IMG/VR virus record: IMGVR_UViG_3300050014_000310
Coordinates: 1-64,000 of that record
Reading direction: 5' to 3' (one strand)
DNA: 64,000 nt
Source of the DNA: a virus
Of the stretch, positions 39,352-48,028 are shown piece by piece (within the stretch, counting starts at the first letter, position 1; each line of letters opens with the position of its first letter). A program made the translations under genes and the position numbers. Under the pieces are notes generated by a model. The model made no database searches. It saw only the letters and a list, made by a program, of their open reading frames with translations, and was not told where the DNA came from.

Positions 39352-39849
39352 ATGGATAGTCTCCTCGAAATTGTCCACAGGGAAAATATCTATCTGGCGT
39401 ATAAGGATTTGAGATCGGCGGGCCCCCTTTTGGGGTTATATATCAATTGTAAAAATAAGGGGATCATTCTCTTGGACAACTCTTTATTTTACGGTTATAG
39501 ACTTCATAGGTGTATTCTGGCGCATGAGTTGGGACATCATTTTTTCCCGCCTCGATCTAGAATTATTGCCTTTCACCGGAGTGACTTCAACCAGGATATA
39601 ACTACGAGCCAAGACGAGCAGAAAGCTATGAAATATGGCACTAACCTGCTTTTGCCAACAGAGCAGGTTTGGACGGCGATCAAGAATGGTTACGATAGCG
39701 TTTCCCTGCTAGCTGAATATTTCTATGTCACAGATTGGTTTGTTCGAGCAAAGATAGGATTTATCCGGTTGGATGAACGAGAACGAGGGAACAAACTAAA
39801 ATGGAGAGACATCCTGAACAGACCGCCTAACGGCGGTTTCTGTATCTAA
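39352..39849 (+). CDS. immA: ImmA/IrrE-family metallo-endopeptidase
   Basis: 165 residues. The zinc-binding HELGHHF motif (HExxH) sits in CILAHELGHHFFPPR. A later segment (EQKAMKYGTNLLLPTEQVW) supplies the usual Glu/Asn-containing helix. ImmA-type proteases cut the neighbouring XRE repressor upon DNA damage or quorum signals and trigger induction. The gene starts two bases after the repressor stop. Confidence 0.9.
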   Translation: MDSLLEIVHRENIYLAYKDLRSAGPLLGLYINCKNKGIILLDNSLFYGYRLHRCILAHELGHHFFPPRSRIIAFHRSDFNQDITTSQDEQKAMKYGTNLLLPTEQVWTAIKNGYDSVSLLAEYFYVTDWFVRAKIGFIRLDERERGNKLKWRDILNRPPNGGFCI

Positions 39850-39922
39850 TAAAGCATTCGACAGGTTACGACCATATTCGACATTAACCAGGTTTTTAGC
39901 CCTACATAAGAATTATTGTGAG

Positions 39923-41086
39923 GTGATCCCTACGTTCAGCAGTCACGTTGAAGACCGCGGCAATGCATGGCGAATCATAATCAACACAAAGCCCAAACGC
40001 ACACTTAAAAACATCAAAAAGAGCATCTTGAAAACTCAGAAGGAAGCAGAAAGATATGCGGATAGGTTGGCTGAAGAGATAGAAAAAGGTCTCTACCAGG
40101 AATCTTCGAACATGTCTGTGTCCGCCTACTTTGACAAGTGGCTGCAGCACATAGAAAGCACTAACGCGTGGGAATACAAAACGTATGTCCGCAATAAAGG
40201 AATTATTGATAATTATTTCTTACCGGCGCTGGGAATCATCAAAATATCCCAGCTTAAACCATTGGAAATCCAAGAACATCTTGATCGGACACAGCAGACG
40301 GAAAATGATGGACCAGGGCTTAAAGCCAGCACAGCCTTGAAACATTACAATTTGCTCCATGCAGCTTTTAAGCAGGCATTTAAGTGGGAACTCATACCCG
40401 GCAACCCCGTTGATAAAGTTAGCCCGCCAACAGTCAAAGAAAAATATGATGTGCCAATCTTGCCAAACGGCAAAGCTATAGTAGAGTTCCAAGAATCCTT
40501 CGAGCCGGGTACGACGCTATATCTGCCGGTATTGATTTCAACCACTGGAAGTTTAAGGCGTGGCGAGGTATGCGGGTTGCAATGGCGAGATATGGAGTGG
40601 GAAACCAGAAGGCTTTGGGTCAGGCGCAGTTTGCAGCGGATCACAGGCGAAGGGTTGAAGTTAAAACCATACACAAAAAATGACAAAATAAGGTCGGTTG
40701 TTTTGCCACCAACAGTTGTAGAAATTTTAAAGAAAGAATACATGGCTCGCTTTAATGGGGACGATCTCGGTCTTCACGGCGAAGAATATATATGCCTGAA
40801 TACCAAGGGATGTCCGGTCGCCCCCGATCTTATAACCCTCACGTTTAAGAGGAAGAAGTTGCCGATCACCTTCCACGGTTGCCGGCACTCCCACGATAGC
40901 CTTCTGGCAAGACTAGGCGTAAGGAACAAGTTGATTGCCGACAGAGCAGGAAGGGGTGAGGTGCTAACAGAGAAAATCTATACGCATCTCCAGCCCGATC
41001 AGCAAGATGAGGTTTCGCTAATTGTTGAAAAGGACTTGTATAAGACAAAGAAAAAAATCAGAATGAAACTGGTCAGGAAGAAATAG
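39923..41086 (+). CDS. int: Tyrosine recombinase, phage integrase
   Basis: 387 residues. The N-terminal arm-binding region (WRIIINTKPKRTL) and SAM-like core-binding domain are followed by the catalytic domain: GSLRRGEVCGLQW with the first Arg, a Lys-bearing beta hairpin, FHGCRHSHDSLLA (HxxR) and the nucleophile in EKIYTHL. It recombines attP with a tRNA-Thr gene copy, whose 3' part lies just downstream. The start is unclear: GTG 39923 overlaps the Shine-Dalgarno-like GAGGTG. An ACG at 39932 is at the ideal distance. Confidence 0.93.
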   Translation: MIPTFSSHVEDRGNAWRIIINTKPKRTLKNIKKSILKTQKEAERYADRLAEEIEKGLYQESSNMSVSAYFDKWLQHIESTNAWEYKTYVRNKGIIDNYFLPALGIIKISQLKPLEIQEHLDRTQQTENDGPGLKASTALKHYNLLHAAFKQAFKWELIPGNPVDKVSPPTVKEKYDVPILPNGKAIVEFQESFEPGTTLYLPVLISTTGSLRRGEVCGLQWRDMEWETRRLWVRRSLQRITGEGLKLKPYTKNDKIRSVVLPPTVVEILKKEYMARFNGDDLGLHGEEYICLNTKGCPVAPDLITLTFKRKKLPITFHGCRHSHDSLLARLGVRNKLIADRAGRGEVLTEKIYTHLQPDQQDEVSLIVEKDLYKTKKKIRMKLVRKK

Positions 41087-41139
41087 CACCTATTTTAGCA
41101 CCTTTTTGAGTTTAACGCCCGATAATGGACAATCAAAAA

Positions 41140-41170
41140 CCCCGCAATCGCTTGCGGGGCTTGCTTTCTG
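41140..41170 (+). terminator. Terminator of the integrase transcript
   Basis: CCCCGCAA-TCGC-TTGCGGGG, an 8-bp stem with a 4-base loop, followed by CTTGCTTTCT. It ends the rightward transcript just before the attachment site. Confidence 0.8.
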
Positions 41171-41171
41171 C

Positions 41172-41229
41172 TGGAGCCCACATCCGGGCTCGAACCGGAG
41201 ACCTCCGCCTTACCAAGGCGACGAGCACC
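41172..41229 (-). other. attP core: 3' part of a tRNA-Thr(GGU) gene
   Basis: On the minus strand the sequence mat­ches the 3' 58 bases of a tRNA-Thr: anticodon arm CGCCTTGGTAAGGCG with anticodon GGT, T-arm TCCGG-TTCGAGC-CCGGA, acceptor strand TGTGGGC and encoded CCA. There is no D-arm or 5' acceptor strand. A 3' tRNA fragment beside an integrase is the usual attP core. It lies between integrase and the distal end of the late region, as in an excised genome. Confidence 0.85.
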
Positions 41230-41367
41230 ATGCTACTGTTGTGATTACCGTTGATGCAACCCTGATATACCAAGCGTTTCATGTCTCTAGTTCTGGCTTT
41301 TTAAGGCGCTTTATAGGTGCTTTCGGGTGCTGATTAGCACCTGTTTTAGCACCTGAAAAACTCTAGC

Positions 41368-41547
41368 CTACAACGACTGTTTCCTCCGCTTCACCCGCTC
41401 GATCAGATCATCCTGTTTCCCTTCTAAAACTTCATCCACCAGGGCATTGATCACGTCATGCATCGTCACTCCCTGCTGCGCGCAATAAACCTTGAACGCC
41501 TGCTTCTTGTCGTCCGGCATCCAGACAGATAGTTGTGGCTGTCTCAT
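41368..41547 (-). CDS. Ribbon-helix-helix-like small protein
   Basis: 59 residues from ATG 41547. The N-terminal strand PQLSVWMPDDKKQAFKVY and two helices (GVTMHDVINALVDEVLEG) fit the RHH fold of plasmid copy-control and antitoxin proteins. It probably binds DNA near the attachment site. No partner toxin is visible. Confidence 0.65.
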   Translation of the reverse strand: MRQPQLSVWMPDDKKQAFKVYCAQQGVTMHDVINALVDEVLEGKQDDLIERVKRRKQSL

Positions 41548-41634
41548 TATTCCTCACCTTCCATATTTTACTACACACATTTTAACATTCCTGCTCATAT
41601 AAATAAATAAAATCGCACAAGGGGGAATGTGAAC

Positions 41635-41811
41635 ATGTTAAGAAGCGTGAGAAATACTGCCCTGGCCATGTCAGCAGGATTAATAATCTCCGGCTTTCTG
41701 TCTATCGGCCTACCGCTAGCCCTAATCAGCGTCTCCACCCTGCTCGGTTCCGGCATCGCCGCCGGCGTGATCGGCATCGGACTGGAGGTGATTTCACATG
41801 GAAATAACTAA
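41635..41811 (+). CDS. Small membrane protein
   Basis: 58 residues from ATG 41635 with GGGGG upstream. Nearly all hydrophobic, with one or two helices (MSAGLIISGFLSIGLPLALI and a Gly/Ala-rich second). It overlaps the next gene. Role unknown. Confidence 0.6.
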   Translation: MLRSVRNTALAMSAGLIISGFLSIGLPLALISVSTLLGSGIAAGVIGIGLEVISHGNN

Positions 41812-42175
41812 ATTGGCAGAAGAAGACATTCATGTGATCCGTACCTGCGTCTCATTGTTTCTCAAAAGCAGGAACGGCCCGGCCCGCGACATGATGGCGA
41901 GATCGATCAGATACATTTTGAATCAGTACGGCATTCCAAGGTTACAGTTGGATACATTTTCGGTGAGGGCGACCGGGAAAAAGTTCGCGGTGGTGGAAGG
42001 GATCGATTGGATTTCGGGGGATCGGAGATGTCCTTCCTGCGAGGCACCTATTTATGGAGATGATTCCAAGGTGGCAATACTCTCGATTAGAGAGAATCAG
42101 CCGGAAGGATTTGACGAATGTTCCTACGGGTGTGTTTGTGGAAGGATTTTTCGCAAGCTAGAAAAAAACGAGTGA
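41798..42175 (+). CDS. Hypothetical zinc-finger protein
   Basis: 125 residues with GGAGGTGAT before ATG 41798. The C-terminus has CPSCEAPIYG and a later CSYGCVCG, a probable zinc ribbon; the N-terminus is helical. Function unknown. Confidence 0.65.
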   Translation: MEITKLAEEDIHVIRTCVSLFLKSRNGPARDMMARSIRYILNQYGIPRLQLDTFSVRATGKKFAVVEGIDWISGDRRCPSCEAPIYGDDSKVAILSIRENQPEGFDECSYGCVCGRIFRKLEKNE

Positions 42176-42254
42176 GGGTTGGCTGATAAAGCTTGTCCAC
42201 GGTTGAACCGAATATAAACTAAGAACATGTTTTCGTCATGCGCCACTTTGCAGA

Positions 42255-42282
42255 TTGACACCCTTAAAATTTATGATATATT
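42255..42282 (+). promoter_or_regulatory. Promoter in the non-coding region
   Basis: TTGACA, a 16-base spacer and TATATT on the plus strand. No gene follows; a terminator lies about 30 bases downstream, so the product would be a short RNA of about 60 bases. Confidence 0.6.
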
Positions 42283-42312
42283 TTGACCATGGCGTAAGTT
42301 GGTTTTCCAGCT

Positions 42313-42346
42313 AGAAGGGGTGATGCCAAAAAGTATCACCCCTTCT
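42313..42346. terminator. Strong hairpin, likely bidirectional terminator
   Basis: AGAAGGGGTGAT and ATCACCCCTTCT form a perfect 12-bp stem around a 10-base loop; CTGTTTCT follows on the plus strand. Confidence 0.7.
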
Positions 42347-42582
42347 CTGTTTCTGGGCATTTAAGGCTCGGGTGCGTTCTGATAGGACAGAATCAGACAG
42401 GATTTGCCCCAGGTTGCGCGATCGGCGGCTCCTACGTGTGATTCTACCTATGGGGATGCTACACCCCCCTAGAATCGCAAAATATGAGGGTATTGATTTA
42501 GCCTTCGTGTAGGTTGGATAAAGTTAGCAAGAGGATGGAATATTTCGGGGAATATTTTACGCGGGAAATGCAAAGCCCCCGG

Positions 42583-42798
42583 TCATTTGTCGGGGTCTCT
42601 GCATGCTTTGTACTGCTCAATCGTCGTTCGTAGCCACACCGGTTGCATCTTCCCATTGCTTTTATCGATCTGTTCATCCGCCGGCGGGAACACACCCCGT
42701 TTGATGTATTCCGCTACCTGTTGCTTTTTCCATCCCAGGACAGCGGCCGCTGCTGCCACCCCGAGCATCGGCTCTCTAATATTCGTCGTATCGCTCAT
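42583..42798 (-). CDS. Small HTH (excisionase/AlpA-like) protein
   Basis: 71 residues, ATGA overlap with the upstream gene. GVAAAAAVLGWKKQQVAEYI followed by KRGVFPPADEQ has the spacing of a small winged-helix DNA-binding protein. It is the last gene of the late leftward transcript. A role in excision or late regulation is possible. Confidence 0.65.
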   Translation of the reverse strand: MSDTTNIREPMLGVAAAAAVLGWKKQQVAEYIKRGVFPPADEQIDKSNGKMQPVWLRTTIEQYKACRDPDK

Positions 42799-43319
42799 AA
42801 TGGATTCTCCGATATGAATTTAGCCTTGACCAGGTCAAAATCTCCGCCGCCGGTACGGGCTATAATTGCCTTTGCTTTTTCGATGATCTCTTTAGCCGTG
42901 TCTCGCTGCAGTTGTTCCCAATGTATCCCTGATGACCGGACATACTTCAGATTCTCGTCATACCAGTGGAACACCATCCATTCCTGCTCAGCCAGGGCCT
43001 CGATGGCCGGCTCATGATCCCGGTCTGGCCGGTTGATATTAAGGAAGGCGTCCATGTGAAGCGGATCACCAGGCCGGTCATAAACCTTCACGTCCAGCCG
43101 AATCAGAGGGCAGCCGTCCACTTCGTGCAGCTCCAGTTTGACACTGTGGACCGCGTTCTGACAATCCCTAATAGTCTTAGCATCAACATGGGTGAAGAGG
43201 GCGCAACCGGTATTGGTCCAGGTAGGGATGCAGCCGAAGCCCATAAGCCTGAATCCGGTGATCATATTTTCGTCAAGGTAACTGAGGGGTGCCTGTAGGA
43301 TATGCTCAGGAATTTTCAA
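42795..43319 (-). CDS. Hypothetical protein
   Basis: 174 residues. Alpha/beta, with Cys and His residues (CIPTWTNTGCALFTHVD) and a helical C-terminus. No family recognised. Confidence 0.65.
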   Translation of the reverse strand: MKIPEHILQAPLSYLDENMITGFRLMGFGCIPTWTNTGCALFTHVDAKTIRDCQNAVHSVKLELHEVDGCPLIRLDVKVYDRPGDPLHMDAFLNINRPDRDHEPAIEALAEQEWMVFHWYDENLKYVRSSGIHWEQLQRDTAKEIIEKAKAIIARTGGGDFDLVKAKFISENPL

Positions 43320-43331
43320 GGTAATTCCTCC

Positions 43332-43628
43332 CTAGTATTCGTCGTATTGATCATCTGTCAGCAACCCCAATTCGCTGCTGTAGTCAGCCTCGACAACCAC
43401 ATACCCGTCAACGAATCTATACCCCTTCTCCAGCACGTACTTAACCGGGACAGGCACTTCGTAATCGTCCATATTTCCTTTGGCCTCTTCTAGGTGCATC
43501 TCCAGGACGCACATGATCGAATGGCCGGAGTCCAGGATGTAATAATGATACGGTTTCAACTCTTCCGGCAAACCGGGATATGGCCGATTTTGAACCATGT
43601 GGGCGATGTCTTCTAGACTTTTGCGCAT
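43332..43628 (-). CDS. Hypothetical protein
   Basis: 98 residues from ATG 43628 with AGGAGG upstream. Acidic and Tyr-rich (PYHYYILDSGHSIMCVLEMH). No family recognised. Confidence 0.65.
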   Translation of the reverse strand: MRKSLEDIAHMVQNRPYPGLPEELKPYHYYILDSGHSIMCVLEMHLEEAKGNMDDYEVPVPVKYVLEKGYRFVDGYVVVEADYSSELGLLTDDQYDEY

Positions 43629-43645
43629 ATTGCCCTCCTGCAATT

Positions 43646-44155
43646 TTAGTTGCCTTCCCACGCTCGGGAAAATTCGCGATCCTTAAACAGCGCTGCCAGG
43701 CCGGTGATCTGTTTCAGCCGCAGCACCTCCTCGGCATCCATGCCCAGATGCTTGGCGATCCAGGTGTCGCTCCGGCCGAGATCGTGCAGTTCCGCAACAA
43801 TGTTGCTCATCAGGTCGATGTCATGGCTACCTCTGGCGCGGTTATGCCTGATCGTGCTGGCTATTCTGTCGGCCATAGGTTTATCAATCACAGACACCGG
43901 CAAACAACCGTTTTCCCGCTCGAAGATGTCTTTATGCTTCAGCATTACAGTGTAACGGTGGAAGCCATCCACGATCTCATAGGTGTCGGTTTCAGGGTCA
44001 TAATAGCAGACGATAGGCATCGTGTAGCCGTCCTCTTTGATGCTCCAGTAGAGCAGTTCCATCTCCGGGGGAGCAACGGCATTGGGATTCCAGGAATTGG
44101 CCTTTATCTTTCCAATTGGCACTGATATCACATTGTAAGCAGGGCTTTTAAACAT
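43646..44155 (-). CDS. ibrB: ParB-like (IbrB-type) nuclease-domain protein
   Basis: 169 residues. The ParB/sulfiredoxin core is clear: VPIGKIKANSWNPNAV, SIKEDGYTMPIVCYYDPETD and EIVDGFHRYTVML (G-x-H-R). A helical tail with WIAKHLGMDAEEVLRL follows. It lies 12 bases after a PAPS-reductase-like gene, the same pairing as IbrA/IbrB, where the two act together to control gene expression in E. coli. Here the target is unknown. Confidence 0.85.
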   Translation of the reverse strand: MFKSPAYNVISVPIGKIKANSWNPNAVAPPEMELLYWSIKEDGYTMPIVCYYDPETDTYEIVDGFHRYTVMLKHKDIFERENGCLPVSVIDKPMADRIASTIRHNRARGSHDIDLMSNIVAELHDLGRSDTWIAKHLGMDAEEVLRLKQITGLAALFKDREFSRAWEGN

Positions 44156-44167
44156 GTTATCACCCTC

Positions 44168-45478
44168 TCAAATATCTCTGTATTTTTCTTTTATCGCGTT
44201 GATCCTTGACTGCTGCTCCTTGTTGGGGCCGAACCCCATAAACCTGCACATATGGTCGTTTTTCAGGATGCAAGCGCACATTCGCTTCCAACTTGGAATA
44301 TCAATGGTACCCCTTACATTGTCGGTATCGTCGGCCATCTCTCCTTCAAAAACTATCTTACTTTTTCCATCCTTGGTGAAATTGGAAACACCGTTGCGCT
44401 GTATTCCGTAGCCGCACGCTTCTATTTCTCTTATCACATCTTCAGCGAACCCTCCCCCAGTCTTTGCCCAGAACTCAGCAGATGTCTTGAATTTCTCCAG
44501 ATAGTTCTCCCGGATTCTCTCCGGCAATGTGCTCAGCAAAAACTCAGTATAGCTTTTCCAAGTGTGCCCTTCCGGTAGTGTCATGTTCCGGTAGCCCATC
44601 GCCTTGGTACCGCCGTAGATGGCGCCGAAGTTCGCCCCTTTGACTCTGCCCACTAGTTTGGCCCAGGTCTCGGGTTCAAGCACCCGGTACATATTTAGTG
44701 ATTCCATCGCCCACTCGTTGAAGGGGGACGCCACACGCATCTGATCGATTGTCAGCCCGGCCTTGTAATAGAGATCATACAGCTTGTTGTAATCGTACCC
44801 GAATTTCCCGTTAGCCGTCCAAACGTCCTCCACCCGCCAATCATACAGAGGTGATGCGCTCCAGACATCCTTGAAGCCGGCGGTGATCCAATTCTTACCC
44901 TGATAGGGATGGCGCTTGTTTATTACAGCGCTATACCGGCTCAGCGACTCATCAGCCCTGAGGCCCAGCAGCCCTATGGTAGTGCCGCCCATTTTGTTTT
45001 TGTACCAGCGCCCAAACTGCTTGAATATATCTTCCTGGTTCATCTTGTGCTTGTAAAAATCGAATGGATTATTCTCAAGGTTGATCACATAGGGCATTGC
45101 CGGCATATCCCGGACCCAGATATCCTTTTTGGCATCATCCCAGGGATACCAGTAGATCTCCTCGTTGCTCAGGGGTGTCTTGGATGCCATAGGCAGGCAT
45201 GTCCAATAGGGGTCAATGTCGTCAAGATTATCTGCGAACATTCTGGTCACATAATCGGTTGTTGCCTGGTATTGAGCTTCGAAATCCTGGTGAAACAGGC
45301 CGATCTTTTTGGCTATGCCGTTCCTGCGCTTGAAATCTAAGACCAGGTTGAGCAGCAGTCCGCTGTCCTTGCCGCCGCTGAAAGAAATATAAACGTTGTC
45401 AAACTCACTAAAGATAAATGCCAGCCGGTCTTGGAAAGCGTCGTAAACGTTCTGTTTCAGATACTTTTTCTCACTCAT
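44168..45478 (-). CDS. ibrA: PAPS-reductase-like protein, DUF3440 (IbrA-type)
   Basis: 436 residues. The PP-loop NVYISFSGGKDSGLLLNLVL, GLFHQDFEAQYQAT, LLGLRADESLSRYSAV and PLYDWRVEDVWTANGKFG follow the order in DUF3440 adenine-nucleotide hydrolases. The C-terminus has MCACILKNDHMCRFMGFG. It is coupled to the upstream helicase by ATGA and is followed by the ParB-like gene. A role in nucleotide or sulfur transfer chemistry on DNA or RNA is possible. Confidence 0.87.
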   Translation of the reverse strand: MSEKKYLKQNVYDAFQDRLAFIFSEFDNVYISFSGGKDSGLLLNLVLDFKRRNGIAKKIGLFHQDFEAQYQATTDYVTRMFADNLDDIDPYWTCLPMASKTPLSNEEIYWYPWDDAKKDIWVRDMPAMPYVINLENNPFDFYKHKMNQEDIFKQFGRWYKNKMGGTTIGLLGLRADESLSRYSAVINKRHPYQGKNWITAGFKDVWSASPLYDWRVEDVWTANGKFGYDYNKLYDLYYKAGLTIDQMRVASPFNEWAMESLNMYRVLEPETWAKLVGRVKGANFGAIYGGTKAMGYRNMTLPEGHTWKSYTEFLLSTLPERIRENYLEKFKTSAEFWAKTGGGFAEDVIREIEACGYGIQRNGVSNFTKDGKSKIVFEGEMADDTDNVRGTIDIPSWKRMCACILKNDHMCRFMGFGPNKEQQSRINAIKEKYRDI

Positions 45479-46863
45479 AGCGACTTGATCATCTCCCTGA
45501 GTTTCCCCTTCTTATCTTTCACTTTGTCAACCTCATTCTTAAATTCGCTTACTAAATTGCCTTTTTTAGCTAAGTTTTTGGCGATCCGGTCATCAATACT
45601 GGGAGTACATTGGAGACTGGTATATAAAACTTGGTATTCCTGCCCTCTCCGATAATTACGGCCTTCTGCTTGCAACCTATCACTAAATTTGAAGCCATCA
45701 TTATAAAAAATTGTATGATGCGCCTCATTCAGCGTCAGACCATGACCGCCGCAACTCTGAGTCGCTAGAAAAAATTTAGCCTCATCATCGTGAAATCGTT
45801 TTTCCTGCCGGTTTCTTTCCTTTTCCTTAATCCCGCCGTGGAATAGAGCGATGGAGTCCTGACCGTATAGTTTTGTCAGCGCAGCGCTTATTCCCTTGAT
45901 GTCGTATTGATATTTGCACCAAATGATCACTTTCTTATCTGCCGGGATGCTAGTAATAGTGTCGAGCAGCACCTCGATCCGATGATGGTTGAACTCAAGC
46001 AGCGTAAAACCCTTTTTGGTGCGCCGGTTCCAAAATCCGCAGGTAATCGATTGCAATACCGAAAACAGCCGGAAAATAGAGATCGAATCAATTTCCTCTA
46101 AGTTTTCCAGCAATTCATCTTTGGCCAATCCATAATAGTGCATCTGCTCATCGGTCATCCAGAAATACCGGGTTTCGTAGAATTTATCCGGCAGATCTAG
46201 GCACTCCTCTTTCGTCACTTGATAGATGTAAGGTTGAATCTTAGCCGCCAGATAATTGACGTTGTGACTCCGGACTATGCGACCGGGGTACTTCTCTGAA
46301 TACTCCAAATGGTTGGCAGCGAAGGAGTAGAACGAATCGTAGCCCAGGATTTTCGGGCTGAGGAAACGCATCTGACCAAACAGATCCACTACGCCCTGAC
46401 TTAATATTGTACCGGTTAGGATCATCCGGTAGCGTGCCCGCTTGCAGATCTCGGTAATCCGCAGCGTCCGCATAGAATTATGTCCCTTGATGTAACTGGA
46501 CTCGTCCAGAATGGCCATTGTCTCTTCAGTGACCAATTCGTTGACTGCCAACGTTACCCGGGTGCTGGTGCTCATAGACTCGATGCCGACGATATACCAG
46601 AGCACGTTTGGCAGGTTCCTCTCGTTTGTTTTGTCATCGAATACGCAGATGTCAGCATCAGAGCAGTCAGTGTGCTTTAGGATCTCCCGCCGGATCGTTT
46701 CTTTGACCGACACAGGGCAGAACCACAGCGCATGATCGATCTTGGGTAGGCGCCGGCTCACGAGCTCAATAGCCGTCCGCGACTTGCCAGTTCCTACGTC
46801 CATTAGGAGGCCGCCGATCCGGGATGGAGATACCTTGTTCACGGCATCGGCCTGGTGAGGCAT
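45475..46863 (-). CDS. SNF2-type DEAD-box helicase
   Basis: 462 residues from ATG 46863 (AAGGAC eight bases upstream; 4 bases after the previous stop). Walker A LLMDVGTGKSRTAIELV, the DEAH-like box TMAILDESSYIK, motif III LTGTILSQG, and C-terminal SCGGHGLTLNEAHHTIFYND plus QAEGRNYRRGQ. This is a compact phage SNF2-family ATPase that moves along duplex DNA. It is operonic with the IbrA/B-like pair. Confidence 0.9.
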   Translation of the reverse strand: MPHQADAVNKVSPSRIGGLLMDVGTGKSRTAIELVSRRLPKIDHALWFCPVSVKETIRREILKHTDCSDADICVFDDKTNERNLPNVLWYIVGIESMSTSTRVTLAVNELVTEETMAILDESSYIKGHNSMRTLRITEICKRARYRMILTGTILSQGVVDLFGQMRFLSPKILGYDSFYSFAANHLEYSEKYPGRIVRSHNVNYLAAKIQPYIYQVTKEECLDLPDKFYETRYFWMTDEQMHYYGLAKDELLENLEEIDSISIFRLFSVLQSITCGFWNRRTKKGFTLLEFNHHRIEVLLDTITSIPADKKVIIWCKYQYDIKGISAALTKLYGQDSIALFHGGIKEKERNRQEKRFHDDEAKFFLATQSCGGHGLTLNEAHHTIFYNDGFKFSDRLQAEGRNYRRGQEYQVLYTSLQCTPSIDDRIAKNLAKKGNLVSEFKNEVDKVKDKKGKLREMIKSL

Positions 46864-46867
46864 GAGA

Positions 46868-48016
46868 TTAGTCCTTAAATTCATCGGCGATAGCGACATG
46901 TTCCGGGACCTCCAGTATAGGCGGTTTGCCTAGCGGGGTAACGTGCTCCTGTTCCGGGCCAGGACCAACCTTGACCACCAGCATATTCTCCCTGCTTATC
47001 TGGGCAGCATCGGCAAACCCTTGCGCCGTTTCCGACACCTTGAAATCGTACATCTTGGCGAAGTCGAGTACATCCTCGAACCGTTCTGCCGGCACTACAA
47101 CATTGGGCTTATCGTAGCGGCTTCCAGAGATCTTTCTGGCCGCTTGGTAGAAATCTTCATCCCGGCTCCAGGAGATGGAGAACCAACCCTTGTATTCGCC
47201 TTTGACCATGCCCATTACCCACCGGGTGCGCTCAGGCTCATACTCCCCGGCGATGGCCTTCTCTCTGATTGCCTCGTCGTAGATCCGTATAGGGAATCCT
47301 GCCGCTAATAGCCGATGTCCAGCCTCTGCCGCCCGATCTGCCGGAGTTCCATTCCGTGGTTTCAGAACGCGGACCCACCGATCTTTCCACACCATCTTCA
47401 GTTTTTCTTTGACCAATTCTCGGAAGTCATCCCGGCGCTCCGGGAAAGAGATTTCAATCGAGTTTTCGAGGACGCGGATCTCGGCCACCGTCTCGGTTAT
47501 AGAATGTTCCGGCCTAATCGTGGCCTCTGCCTTGGCATCGGCGATGATCTCCGGCGGGGGTGCCATCTGTTCTGCCTGGATATTCCTGGCTGCTTCTTCG
47601 AGCAGCTGCTCAATTCCCTGCGACATACTCAGATTCCGGTGGTCGATCCACCAGTGAGCATTGGTTTTATTGCTAATTCGTTCTACGGATTCGACCAGTT
47701 TAGGGCTGTTTCGCTGTTTCATGGCATACCGGTAGATAAAATCATCGATGTTGGTAAGCAGTTGCTGCCTAACCGTCTCTGCCCAGGCAACCTGCTTCTC
47801 AGACCCGGTGAGGGGAGGCAGACCCCGCTCCTTTGCCACCTCGGCGGCCTCCTGGTTTTCCTTTTCCCGCTGCCGGACAAGATCCGTCTGCCAGCACGCA
47901 TAGCACATCTTGTTTGATTCGACGTGCTCCAGTCGCCAGTCACGATCCCTGGTTGGGCCTATTAGGGCAACGGTCTCTTCGTGGCCGCAGGAGCGGGTAA
48001 CGGAGTATTTTGCCAT
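46868..48016 (-). CDS. Hypothetical phage protein
   Basis: 382 residues with AGGGGTGAT before ATG 48016. The N-terminus has SCGHEETV and CYACW, a likely metal site. The middle is helical, and the C-terminus has a beta-rich domain with VRVLKPRNGTPADRAAE and WFSISWSRDEDFYQA. Found before the helicase in this operon; function unknown. Confidence 0.7.
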   Translation of the reverse strand: MAKYSVTRSCGHEETVALIGPTRDRDWRLEHVESNKMCYACWQTDLVRQREKENQEAAEVAKERGLPPLTGSEKQVAWAETVRQQLLTNIDDFIYRYAMKQRNSPKLVESVERISNKTNAHWWIDHRNLSMSQGIEQLLEEAARNIQAEQMAPPPEIIADAKAEATIRPEHSITETVAEIRVLENSIEISFPERRDDFRELVKEKLKMVWKDRWVRVLKPRNGTPADRAAEAGHRLLAAGFPIRIYDEAIREKAIAGEYEPERTRWVMGMVKGEYKGWFSISWSRDEDFYQAARKISGSRYDKPNVVVPAERFEDVLDFAKMYDFKVSETAQGFADAAQISRENMLVVKVGPGPEQEHVTPLGKPPILEVPEHVAIADEFKD

Positions 48017-48028
48017 CGATGATCACCC

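Larger units (their letters stand above)
42176..42582. other. 407-base non-coding region
   Basis: No gene supported. It holds a plus-strand promoter (42255-42282), a strong bidirectional hairpin (42313-42346) and a second hairpin at 42440-42476. In the latter GATTCTA pairs with TAGAATC around an inner GGGG/CCCC stem. A hairpin overlapping the end of the next gene is at about 42578-42596. Confidence 0.6.

Noticed and set aside
41172-41229. Complete tRNA-Thr gene
   Set aside because: No D-arm or 5' acceptor strand lies upstream; only the 3' part is present, as in an attachment site.
42440-42476. Replication origin or packaging site
   Set aside because: The hairpin alone is not evidence; no iterons or terminase genes are nearby.
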